This document shows positions 7,219 through 14,451 of a DNA stretch of 37,839 nucleotides, one piece after another. Below the pieces are notes generated by a model, which was not told the origin of the DNA, ran no database searches, and was given only the letters and a program-made list of their open reading frames with translations. A program made the position numbers and the translations under genes. Location of the stretch: IMG/VR virus record IMGVR_UViG_3300046535_000183, positions 1-37,839 of that record. The stretch is one strand, 5' to 3'. Each line of letters begins with the position of its first letter. The stretch's first letter is position 1. Origin of the DNA: a virus.

Positions 7219-7526
7219 AGAACATCGACCCAGGCAAGATCAAACCGACCGAGTACCGCGTTCTGGTGCGGCTCGACCCGGTTGAGGAAAAGACGGCCGG
7301 CGGCGTGATTCTGGCAAAGGACACGCGTGATCGGAAGCAGATGGCGCAGATCGTCGGTGAGTTGATCGCAGTCGGCGGCAATGCTTTTGAAGGCTGGCAT
7401 GACCCGATCCCGCAGATCGGTGACCGCGTGTTGATCGCGAAGTATTCTGGCGATCGTCCTCCGCTGGATGAAACAGAGACGTATGCCGTGTGCAACGACA
7501 AGGATGTTGTTGCGGTCATTAGTTAA
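7215..7526 (+). CDS. GroES-like co-chaperonin
   Basis: A 103-residue Cpn10 fold protein starting at GTG 7215 (GTGA overlap). Visible hallmarks are PTEYRVLVRLDPVEEKTAGGVIL, in which GGVIL matches the mobile loop (GGIVL in GroES) that docks on GroEL, then VGELIAVG and IGDRVLIAKYSG, and a terminal strand KDVVAVIS. Host GroES caps GroEL; phage versions such as T4 gp31 let the chamber fold the capsid protein. Its position between portal and capsid genes fits that job. It is a complete protein with no internal deletion. Confidence 0.9.
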   Translation: MKNIDPGKIKPTEYRVLVRLDPVEEKTAGGVILAKDTRDRKQMAQIVGELIAVGGNAFEGWHDPIPQIGDRVLIAKYSGDRPPLDETETYAVCNDKDVVAVIS

Positions 7527-7541
7527 AAAGGACATCAGGCA

Positions 7542-7583
7542 ATGTGCGACGATTATTATGCGACCCCTGGAGACGTGATGTGA
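7542..7583 (+). CDS. 13-residue leader-like ORF before scaffold gene
   Basis: The ORF encodes MCDDYYATPGDVM. A strong AAAAAGGA site (7525-7532) lies nine bases before the ATG, while the scaffold gene's GTG overlaps this ORF's stop codon (GTGA at 7580). The arrangement looks like a leader peptide that delivers ribosomes to a weak GTG start. It could also be a chance frame. Confidence 0.4.
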   Translation: MCDDYYATPGDVM

Positions 7584-8389
7584 CCGATATCACTCAGCGG
7601 CCCAATTCGGGCACAGCCATTCCTGGCGAGGCCGCCCCGAATGTGGATGTCGAAGTTCGTGCCAAGCGCATGGGCTGGACGCCGAAGGACGATTTCCGCG
7701 GAAATCCTGAAAAGTGGGTCGACGCTGATGCGTTCGTCGCTCGCGCCGATGAGGAATTGCCTCTCAACCGAGCTGAGATTCGCAGGCTGCATCAGACCAT
7801 CACGAATATGGGCCAGCAGCTTGCGCAGATGCAGGGCAGCCAGGGTCGGATTGCTTCTGCGGCCTATCAGCGTGCGGTGGAAGACCTGGAGCGTCAGAAG
7901 CTGCAGGCAGTCGCTGTTGGCGACACACAGTCATATCAGGCGCTGAACCAGCAGGTCGCCCTCGTCCAGCAGGAATATGCCCCGCTGATCCAGCCGCAGC
8001 AGCGCAATCAGGTCCCCACAGAAGTGATGGACTGGGTGACGGAAAACCCGTGGTTCGATCATGACCCGGAACTGCGCCACATGGCGACGGCCATGGAAGT
8101 GATTGAAAGCCAGAAGACCCCCAACGTCGCGCCGCGCGTGGTGCTGGAGCGGGTTAAGGCTGAGATCCAACGGCGATACCCGGAGAAGTTCTCGAACGGC
8201 GCTAGAAGCGCCCCGGCGTCGGTTGAGGGCGTGCCTGATGCCCGAGGCGGCAAGCGCGGTGGCAAGATGACGTTCGCCGACCTGGACTCCGAAGCCAAGG
8301 CCGCTTGCGACAAGTTCGTGAAGCAGGGCGTCTTTAAGACGCGCGATGACTACGTGAAGTCTTATGCAGAGGAATACGGCAATGGCTGA
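7580..8389 (+). CDS. Putative head scaffolding protein
   Basis: I place the start at GTG 7580 (GGAG eight bases upstream, overlap with the leader ORF), giving 269 residues. The protein is charged and largely helical. After the opening region MGWTPKDDFRGNPEKW, seen in many phage scaffold-like proteins, come Gln-rich coiled-coil segments (about residues 70-140). A basic C-terminal region follows (GGKRGGK, then FVKQGVFKTRDDYVKSY), suited to binding capsid protein. The location directly before head genes supports the call. No protease motif is visible. Confidence 0.75.
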   Translation: MTDITQRPNSGTAIPGEAAPNVDVEVRAKRMGWTPKDDFRGNPEKWVDADAFVARADEELPLNRAEIRRLHQTITNMGQQLAQMQGSQGRIASAAYQRAVEDLERQKLQAVAVGDTQSYQALNQQVALVQQEYAPLIQPQQRNQVPTEVMDWVTENPWFDHDPELRHMATAMEVIESQKTPNVAPRVVLERVKAEIQRRYPEKFSNGARSAPASVEGVPDARGGKRGGKMTFADLDSEAKAACDKFVKQGVFKTRDDYVKSYAEEYGNG

Positions 8390-8900
8390 TGCCACCACTG
8401 AAGTTCGGCGCGGTCCTGGCCGTCCTCCGCGTGATCTGGAGAAGTCTCGCGAGCCAGATGGGCGCCGTAAGCGCGTACCACTTGGCGCACCGCAGAATAA
8501 AATGGCGGCAAGCCAGCGTTCGGGTTATAGTCGTCGCTGGATAAATGACGAGGCTGGCCGACTTCAGGAAGCAGAAGAAGGCGGTTACCAGTTCGTCAAG
8601 GAAGGCGACGCCAACTCTACCGACACGGGCACCAGGAAATCGCTCACTGTCGGAAAGCACGAAGACGGTACGCCACTTCGCGCTTATCTCATGGAAATCC
8701 CGTTGGAGTTCTATGAGGAAGACCAGGTCGCAAAGCAGCAGGAAATAGACGCGACTGACGAAGCAATCAGGACCGGCAGCGTGGCCGGTCAAAACGGAGC
8801 CGATGGACGTTACATCCCGTCACAAGGTATCAGCTACAAGACAGGACGAAACGGTCGCTCCGCTCCCAAGTCCATTCAACCCAATGACGGAGATCACTGA
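8382..8900 (+). CDS. Conserved-type phage head-region protein of unknown function
   Basis: The start is ATG 8382, eight bases inside the scaffold gene, giving 172 residues. The N-terminus is basic and Pro/Arg-rich (RRGPGRPPRDL), followed by YSRRWINDEAGRLQEAEEGGY, a pattern I associate with small proteins next to phage capsid genes, and a hydrophilic C-terminal half ending in Asn/Gly-rich sequence. Stop and next start overlap (TGATG). The role is unknown; it may be a DNA-binding internal head component. Confidence 0.7.
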   Translation: MADATTEVRRGPGRPPRDLEKSREPDGRRKRVPLGAPQNKMAASQRSGYSRRWINDEAGRLQEAEEGGYQFVKEGDANSTDTGTRKSLTVGKHEDGTPLRAYLMEIPLEFYEEDQVAKQQEIDATDEAIRTGSVAGQNGADGRYIPSQGISYKTGRNGRSAPKSIQPNDGDH

Positions 8901-9475
8901 TGGCGAACGTTAACGCCGCCAAGGGGTTTTCGCCGGTCCGGTTCTCGAATGGTCGTCCGTACAATGGGGCGGGTAACTCGTATTTCGTTCCCGCCACTGA
9001 TGCGACGGCGCTGTTCATCGGGGATCCCGTAATCCTCGCCGGTTCTGCGGATGCCAAAGGCGTCCCGACCATCACCCGCGCGACCGCGGCTGGTGGCAAC
9101 TATGTCAGCGGTGTTGTGATCGGCTTCTTGCCTGATCCGACCAACCTGACCCTCACGTATCGCCCGGCGTCTACCGCTCGGTACGCGATCGTGGAAGACG
9201 ACCCCAGCGTGCAGTACGAGATTCAGGAAGACAGCGTCGGCGGCGCTCTTGCTGCGACCAATGTCGGCCAGAACATCGACTTCATCGCGGGCTCTGGCAG
9301 CACGTCGACCGGGCTGTCTGGCTTCATGATCGACAGTTCGACTGCAGCGACGACGAATACGCTGCAGTGCCGGCTTGAAGCTCTCGTCAACCGCGAGGAC
9401 AACGACATCGGCACGAACGCGAAGTGGCTGGTCAGGTTCAACCTGTCCCAGCAGAACAACACCACTGGCATCTAA
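8900..9475 (+). CDS. Probable capsid decoration/structural protein
   Basis: A 191-residue, beta-rich, Gly/Ala/Thr-rich protein with the segment VEDDPSVQYEIQEDS, characteristic of proteins encoded just before phage major capsid genes. No enzymatic motif and no membrane segment. It is one base-overlapped with the previous gene and followed by a strong ribosome site for the capsid gene. Head decoration or stabilisation is the best guess. Confidence 0.65.
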   Translation: MANVNAAKGFSPVRFSNGRPYNGAGNSYFVPATDATALFIGDPVILAGSADAKGVPTITRATAAGGNYVSGVVIGFLPDPTNLTLTYRPASTARYAIVEDDPSVQYEIQEDSVGGALAATNVGQNIDFIAGSGSTSTGLSGFMIDSSTAATTNTLQCRLEALVNREDNDIGTNAKWLVRFNLSQQNNTTGI

Positions 9476-9489
9476 GGAGGGCTTAGCAA

Positions 9490-10401
9490 ATGGCTGGCGT
9501 CATTACGACCGGCAATCATCCGAAAGCCCTCTGGCCCGGCATCAAGCAGTGGTGGGGGCGGCAGTACGATGAGCATGCCGTTGAATACACGGATCTGTTC
9601 GACGACGATACGTCCGACAAGTCCTACGAAGAGGATGTGCAGGTCACCGGCTTTGGGCTCGCGCCCGTCAAGCCGCAGGGCACTGCTGTCCAGTACGATT
9701 CCGAGACTCAGGGCTACGTGTCGCGGTACACGCACGTTGCCTACGCTCTCGGCTACATCGTCACGTGGGAAGAGTTGCGGGACAACCTCTATGAGGTCGT
9801 TTCGAAGCGCCGGGCTCAGGCTCTCGCGTTCTCGATGCGGCAGACGAAGGAGAATGTCGGCGCCAACGTCTACAACCGGGCGTTCAACAACGCCTATCTG
9901 GGCGGCGACGGCGTGGAGCTGGTCAGCAACGCGCATCCGACCCTTTCCGGCAATCAGTCCAACATCCTCGCGGTGGCGGCTGACCTGTCGGAACTGTCGC
10001 TGGAAACAGCGATCATCCAGGTCATGGGCATGACCAACGACCGCGGGCTTAAGATCAGTCTGATGCCGCGTTCGCTGCATGTTCACCGGAACGAGTGGTT
10101 CAATGCCAACCGCATCCTGAAGTCGGCTCTTCAGAACGACACTGCGAACAACGCGGTGAACGTCCTGAAGGCGACCAATGCGCTGCCGGACGGTATCAAG
10201 ATGAACCACTACTTCACCGACCCGGATGCATGGTTCCTGCGCACCAACGTGCCGCGCGGCCTGGTCCACTACGATCGTGACCCTGTGACCTTCGAGCAGG
10301 ACAACGATTTCGACACCAAGAATGCCAAGGCGCTCTGCTACGAGCGCTACAGCATGGGGTGGACCGATTGGCGCGGCGTCGTAGGCAGCCCCGGCGCCTG
10401 A
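9490..10401 (+). CDS. Major capsid protein
   Basis: A 303-residue protein with TAAGGAGG seven bases before the ATG, the strongest ribosome site in the window, as expected for the most abundant virion protein. The sequence (KALWPGIKQWWGRQYDE near the start, TWEELRDNLY, SNAHPTLSGNQSN in the middle, TDPDAWFLRTNVPRGLVHYDRDP near the end) matches an HK97-fold capsid family that includes Mu gpT-like heads. No long N-terminal delta domain is present, consistent with a separate scaffold gene upstream. A stable hairpin follows the stop codon. Confidence 0.9.
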   Translation: MAGVITTGNHPKALWPGIKQWWGRQYDEHAVEYTDLFDDDTSDKSYEEDVQVTGFGLAPVKPQGTAVQYDSETQGYVSRYTHVAYALGYIVTWEELRDNLYEVVSKRRAQALAFSMRQTKENVGANVYNRAFNNAYLGGDGVELVSNAHPTLSGNQSNILAVAADLSELSLETAIIQVMGMTNDRGLKISLMPRSLHVHRNEWFNANRILKSALQNDTANNAVNVLKATNALPDGIKMNHYFTDPDAWFLRTNVPRGLVHYDRDPVTFEQDNDFDTKNAKALCYERYSMGWTDWRGVVGSPGA

Positions 10402-10407
10402 TAACGA

Positions 10408-10436
10408 GGGCGCTCCTTCGGGGGCGCCCCTTCTCT
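10408..10436 (+). terminator. UUCG tetraloop hairpin after the capsid gene
   Basis: A nine-base-pair stem (GGGCGCTCC with GGGGCGCCC, one G-U pair) is closed by a TTCG loop on a C-G pair, followed by CTTCTCTTT. This is a very stable hairpin with a weak U-run. It may be a partial terminator or a 3' end that protects the capsid mRNA while allowing read-through to the tail genes. Confidence 0.7.
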
Positions 10437-10450
10437 TTGGAGCATGAACC

Positions 10451-10870
10451 ATGTGGAAACCCACTGTTTTCCCGAATGGGATCATCGCCGGGGGCGTGTC
10501 TGTAGGCGATCTGAATGGCACGGGCGCTCCGGTCATTTCCGGCGCTACGGCGAGCGGTCCGGTTGCGAGCGATAGCCTGCAGGTTGGCACGACCAACGGC
10601 ACGCCGCTGACGCAGGTCCGCGTCTATTCGCAGGCCCTGACGCCGGTAGCGGTTGCGCTGAGCACGACTGCGGAGCAGACGTTCACGGTGACGGGCCTGA
10701 CCACGGCTGACAAGGTGTTCGTCAACTGGGCGGCCAACACTGCTGGTATCGGCATCGTCGGCATGCGCGTGTCGGCGGCCAACACGCTGGCAATCACCTA
10801 TGTCAACGCCACTGTTGGCGCGCTGACCCCGGCGGCCGGCACGTATCAGATCGTCGCATTCCGGAGCTGA
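10451..10870 (+). CDS. Hypothetical virion protein, beta-rich
   Basis: A 139-residue Gly/Ala/Thr/Val-rich protein with GGAG upstream of its ATG. The C-terminal 80 residues (VYSQALTPVAVALSTTAEQTF onward, ending GTYQIVAFRS) look like a beta-sandwich domain frequent in phage decoration and tail proteins. A comparable pattern recurs at the C-terminus of the fibre encoded at 14451. It is first in the post-capsid group. Confidence 0.6.
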   Translation: MWKPTVFPNGIIAGGVSVGDLNGTGAPVISGATASGPVASDSLQVGTTNGTPLTQVRVYSQALTPVAVALSTTAEQTFTVTGLTTADKVFVNWAANTAGIGIVGMRVSAANTLAITYVNATVGALTPAAGTYQIVAFRS

Positions 10871-10874
10871 TGCC

Positions 10875-11273
10875 ATGGCCGACGCTGTCACGTCTCAGAT
10901 TGTTCAGGACGGCCAGCGCCAGGCCGTGTGCAAGTTCACCAACGTTTCGGACGGCACCGGTGAGGCTGCCGTCGTCAAGGTGCATGTGGCATCTCTTGTT
11001 CAGGGACTGAACGGCGACCCTTGCACGGGCGTGTCGATCGAGCAGATTTGGTATAATTGTGATGGCATGTCGGTGAGCATTCTGTGGGATGCGACGACCG
11101 ATATCCCGGCAGCGATCATTACCGGATATGGCCACCACAACTTCACCTGTTTCGAGGGCCTGACCAACAACGCCGGCGCGGGCAAGACGGGCGATATCCT
11201 GTTCACCACGAATGGCGCCACGTCCGGCGACAGCTATACGATCGTCCTGAAACTGTTGAAGAATTACGGTTGA
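10875..11273 (+). CDS. Hypothetical virion protein
   Basis: A 132-residue beta-rich protein without recognised motif, starting four bases after the previous gene. Alternating hydrophobic strands and small residues, together with the operon position between capsid and connector genes, suggest a head or connector component. There is no signal peptide or transmembrane segment. Confidence 0.6.
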   Translation: MADAVTSQIVQDGQRQAVCKFTNVSDGTGEAAVVKVHVASLVQGLNGDPCTGVSIEQIWYNCDGMSVSILWDATTDIPAAIITGYGHHNFTCFEGLTNNAGAGKTGDILFTTNGATSGDSYTIVLKLLKNYG

Positions 11274-11277
11274 TGGC

Positions 11278-11550
11278 ATGTCGAACGCAAGATCCCCTGC
11301 ACTAGACGGATCTCCAGGTTGGATTCCTGGGGACAGTTGGTGTATCTGCGACCGCAGCGGCCTCAAGGTCCGCATGTCGCAGACGCGCAAGGAGTGGTCA
11401 GGCCTTCGCGTTTGGGTTGGTGTCTATGAACCGCGCCAGCCACAGGACTACGTCCGAGGCCGCAAGGATGACATGCGCGTTCCTGATGCCAGGCCCCGCC
11501 AGCCTGATGTGTTCCTGACCACGAATGAAGTTCAGCCCGAGGATCTGTGA
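11278..11550 (+). CDS. Degenerate zinc-ribbon-like phage protein
   Basis: A 90-residue protein with CICDRSGLKVRMSQTRKEW, W-G-V-Y, EPRQPQDYVRGRKDD and a proline-rich end. This is the layout of a small phage family that normally carries two Cys-x-x-C knuckles around R-K-E-W-x-G. Here only the first cysteine pair remains; the positions of the second pair read W-V-G-V. Metal binding is therefore doubtful. The stop overlaps the next ATG (TGATG). Confidence 0.7.
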   Translation: MSNARSPALDGSPGWIPGDSWCICDRSGLKVRMSQTRKEWSGLRVWVGVYEPRQPQDYVRGRKDDMRVPDARPRQPDVFLTTNEVQPEDL

Positions 11551-12260
11551 TGGCAACCAGCGGCACGGCTGATTTCAACCTGACGGTCTACGATGTGATC
11601 GTGGAGGCTCTAGAGCTTCTGACGATCCTGGCCGCCGGGGAAGAGCCATCCGCTGAGGATGTGGCCAGCGCCAAGCGCTCGCTGAACATGATGCTGAAGG
11701 CATGGGAGGCCAGCGGCATTTATCTGTGGACACAGACCGAGGACAGTTTCGCGACGGTGATCGGGCAGGCAGCATATCTGTTCGGAGCCGCTGGCGTGAA
11801 GACGTATCGGCCACTGCGCATTATCAGCGCTCGATACGATATGGGCGGAGGTAATGAGTTGCCGATGCGGTTGATCTCTAGGCAGGAGTATTTTGAGTAC
11901 CCGCTCAAATCAACACAGGGCGTATCTACGACCTATTATTACGACCCCCAGCGGTCGAACGGCACGCTTTATCTGTGGCCCGTTCCGGCAAACGTCACGA
12001 CGCTGCGTTACACCTATGTGCGGGCGCTTGAGGATGCTGAATTGAACAGCAATAACCTCGATATGCCGCAGGAGTGGCTTGAGACGCTGGCGTACAATCT
12101 GGCTGTGCGGCTTGCCCCCAAGTTTGGCGTGGCGGCCATCCAGTCGGCGGCGCTCATCAAGGCGGATGCGGCGGCCAAACTGGAAGAGGCGCGCGGCTGG
12201 GATCACGATCCGGCGCCGACAGAACTGCGACCGGACTATGAATGGATGGGGATGCGCTGA
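11550..12260 (+). CDS. P22 gp4-like tail accessory / head-completion protein
   Basis: The start is ATG 11550 rather than the GTG just before it; 236 residues. The helical N-terminus (VIVEALELLTILAAGEEPSAEDVASAKRSL, written here only as landmarks at 10-40) followed by MLKAWEASGIYLWT and RPLRIISARY matches the gp4-like adaptor family. These proteins assemble under the portal and hold packaged DNA. The next but one gene is gp10-like, the normal partner. The C-terminal helix WDHDPAPTELRPDYEW is also typical. Confidence 0.85.
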   Translation: MATSGTADFNLTVYDVIVEALELLTILAAGEEPSAEDVASAKRSLNMMLKAWEASGIYLWTQTEDSFATVIGQAAYLFGAAGVKTYRPLRIISARYDMGGGNELPMRLISRQEYFEYPLKSTQGVSTTYYYDPQRSNGTLYLWPVPANVTTLRYTYVRALEDAELNSNNLDMPQEWLETLAYNLAVRLAPKFGVAAIQSAALIKADAAAKLEEARGWDHDPAPTELRPDYEWMGMR

Positions 12261-13063
12261 TGGCAGCGACAGATACCTTTCATTCCCTGCTTGGCATCTT
12301 CAGCGGCAACCGTGATGGTTCGGCGCCGGCCTCTGCCGCGCCGTCGAACGGCCAGGTCGACATGAACTTCGGCAGCCCGGCCGGCACGGCGCTAGGGGCA
12401 CTCAGCCTTGTCCCAGGCCCTGTGGGCTGGCTCGGAACGCTTGGCAGCGCCGGTGTGCGGCTTGGCAATGCGTCGTATGCCGATAGCGCGCGTCCGACAT
12501 GGGGACAACAGGGTCTGAATTTCGGCCAGTACGCCGGCTCGGCATTCGGGCTGAACAGCTACGGCCAGGGAGGCCGCACAGACGCGATCGGCCAGTATAA
12601 TGGCTCTGATGTCGCGCCAGGGGGCATGGCATCGAGCGGCGGGTTCATGGGGATTGGCAGTTCGCAGCATCTGGCTTACACGCCGGCAGAGGCCCAGAGC
12701 CGGTACGCTTCACAGCAGGCCTATGGCGCCAACTTCCAGGGGCCGTGGGCTGGCCCCGGCAACGCGCCGGCTACGTTGGCACCAACACAAGCTGTCGCCG
12801 CTCCTAGGCCCCCTATGGCGGTTGCCGCCCCCGCTGTGAACGCCTTCGGCGTAGCAGCGCCGCAGAACACGCTCGCCAGCAGGATCAATGCGTCTGGGTC
12901 ATCCGATCCGATCGGGGACCTGATCCGGGGCCTTGGCCTCGGCGGGGGCGGTAACTACAGCGCGGGCCATCCTGGAGATGGCGGGCCCGGCGGAGGCTAC
13001 GGTGGCCGTGCGGATACCGGCCGCAGCGGCGCGGATACCGGCAATCGGTCAAGCATAAACTGA
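12260..13063 (+). CDS. Gly/Ala-rich hypothetical structural protein
   Basis: The start is ATG 12260 (TGATG overlap); 267 residues. Low complexity, rich in Gly, Ala, Ser, Pro and Asn, with a hydrophobic stretch near residues 45-75 (ALGALSLVPGPVGWLGTLG) and a glycine-rich C-terminus. It lies between the gp4-like and gp10-like connector genes. No catalytic motif. It could be a minor tail or ejection component able to touch membranes; function not assigned. Confidence 0.6.
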   Translation: MAATDTFHSLLGIFSGNRDGSAPASAAPSNGQVDMNFGSPAGTALGALSLVPGPVGWLGTLGSAGVRLGNASYADSARPTWGQQGLNFGQYAGSAFGLNSYGQGGRTDAIGQYNGSDVAPGGMASSGGFMGIGSSQHLAYTPAEAQSRYASQQAYGANFQGPWAGPGNAPATLAPTQAVAAPRPPMAVAAPAVNAFGVAAPQNTLASRINASGSSDPIGDLIRGLGLGGGGNYSAGHPGDGGPGGGYGGRADTGRSGADTGNRSSIN

Positions 13064-14451
13064 TGACAAAGCTTTTACCCCCGCTCGGCTCTGCAACAGC
13101 GCGCTCTAGGCCGGTATCGGTCCAGCGCGTCGTGAACATGATGTCGCAACAGGCCCCTACCGGTTCGCCGTGGCAATACTGGCTGGTTGGCTGTCCTGGG
13201 CTGAAGAATTGGGTCACGCTGCCGAAAATGCCTGTTCGTGCGGAGGCGGTGTTCAACGACCTCCTGTATGCGATTGGTGACGATACGCTCTACAAGGTCG
13301 CCAGCGACGGCACGATGACGCCATATTCGGCCGTGACTGTGCCAGACGGGCCAATCTATATGGCACCTGGCAACGGCTATCTGGTGTTTACAGCTGGCGG
13401 CAATGGGTATTGGTTCGACGGGACGACGCTCGGTAAGATTATACCCGATGGCATGCCATTGGTGTCATCGGTCGACTATATCGACGGCTATTGGATCTTC
13501 ACGCAGCAGGACAGCGGTCGGTTCTTCATCACGGCGATCAACGATCCGCGGTCTGTGAATGCACTGGACTTCGCCAATGCTGAAAGCCGCCCGGACAACA
13601 CGATCCGCGTGCTGGTGACGCATCGTGAGGTGTGGCTGTACGGCACGGATTCTACTGAGGTCTGGACCGATACCGGCAATGCGGACTTCCCGTTTGAAAG
13701 GTATAGCCCGGCGGCAATCGATCGCGGCATTCTCGCGGCCGGATCGGCAGCGAACCTCGACAACACGTCGTTCTGGATCGGCAACGATGGTATCGTATAC
13801 CGGGCCGAGGGCTATACGCCGACTGCTATTTCGACGCCAGAAGTTGCCAAAGCGATTTCTGACAGCACTGCGCCAGCCGACATTGTCGGCTTCACGTGGA
13901 CGCAGGAGCAGCACGTTTTCTATGCGCTGCGCATCCCTGGTGTTGGGGCCTGGGTCTATGACGCCGCAACGCAACAGTGGCATGAGCGAGAGACATTTGG
14001 CCGGGATATGTGGCGAGCGAATTGCTATGCCCATGCCTATGGCAAGCACATCGTTGGCGATGACACGACGGGCGATCTATACGAGTTCGATTATGACACG
14101 CTCACGGATGGGGATGCCATCATGGCGTCTGACATCTATTCGCCGCCGATTTGGGCTGAAGATCAGCGGTTTCAGACTCATCGGTTGCAGGCTGACTATG
14201 AGGTCGGCGTCGGCTTAACGCTTGGCCAGGGCAGTGACCCACAAGTGATGCTTCAGTGGTCCGATGATGGCGGGTTTACGTGGTCAAATGAGCATTGGCG
14301 CACGCTTGGGCCGATTGGCGCGCGTCGTCAACGAGTGCAGTGGTATCGTCTTGGCCAGTCGCGTGAGCGCGTCTACCGGATGCGCATTACGGACGCTGTG
14401 AAGCGCGCGTTTCTAAGCTGGACGGCCGATCTTGAGGGGGCATCGACCTGA
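13063..14451 (+). CDS. P22 gp10-like tail hub / DNA stabilisation protein
   Basis: A 462-residue beta-rich protein. Landmarks match the packaged-DNA stabilisation family: SRPVSVQRVVNMM near the start, GCPGLK, RAEAVFNDLLYAIGDDTLY, DGYWIFTQQDSGRFFIT and HREVWLYGTDSTEVWTDTGN in the middle, and GVGAWVYDAATQQWHER later. In P22, gp10 binds the gp4 ring and carries the tail spikes and needle. Starts one base inside the previous stop; ends one base into the fibre gene. Confidence 0.88.
   Translation: MTKLLPPLGSATARSRPVSVQRVVNMMSQQAPTGSPWQYWLVGCPGLKNWVTLPKMPVRAEAVFNDLLYAIGDDTLYKVASDGTMTPYSAVTVPDGPIYMAPGNGYLVFTAGGNGYWFDGTTLGKIIPDGMPLVSSVDYIDGYWIFTQQDSGRFFITAINDPRSVNALDFANAESRPDNTIRVLVTHREVWLYGTDSTEVWTDTGNADFPFERYSPAAIDRGILAAGSAANLDNTSFWIGNDGIVYRAEGYTPTAISTPEVAKAISDSTAPADIVGFTWTQEQHVFYALRIPGVGAWVYDAATQQWHERETFGRDMWRANCYAHAYGKHIVGDDTTGDLYEFDYDTLTDGDAIMASDIYSPPIWAEDQRFQTHRLQADYEVGVGLTLGQGSDPQVMLQWSDDGGFTWSNEHWRTLGPIGARRQRVQWYRLGQSRERVYRMRITDAVKRAFLSWTADLEGAST

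Noticed and set aside
5757-7535. 592-residue antisense open frame
   Set aside because: It lies wholly opposite the portal and GroES genes and has no ribosome site or sensible domain. It is rich in Arg, His and Leu, as expected of a codon-bias shadow.
9472-10602. 376-residue antisense open frame
   Set aside because: Opposite the major capsid gene; composition and lack of motif mark it as a shadow.
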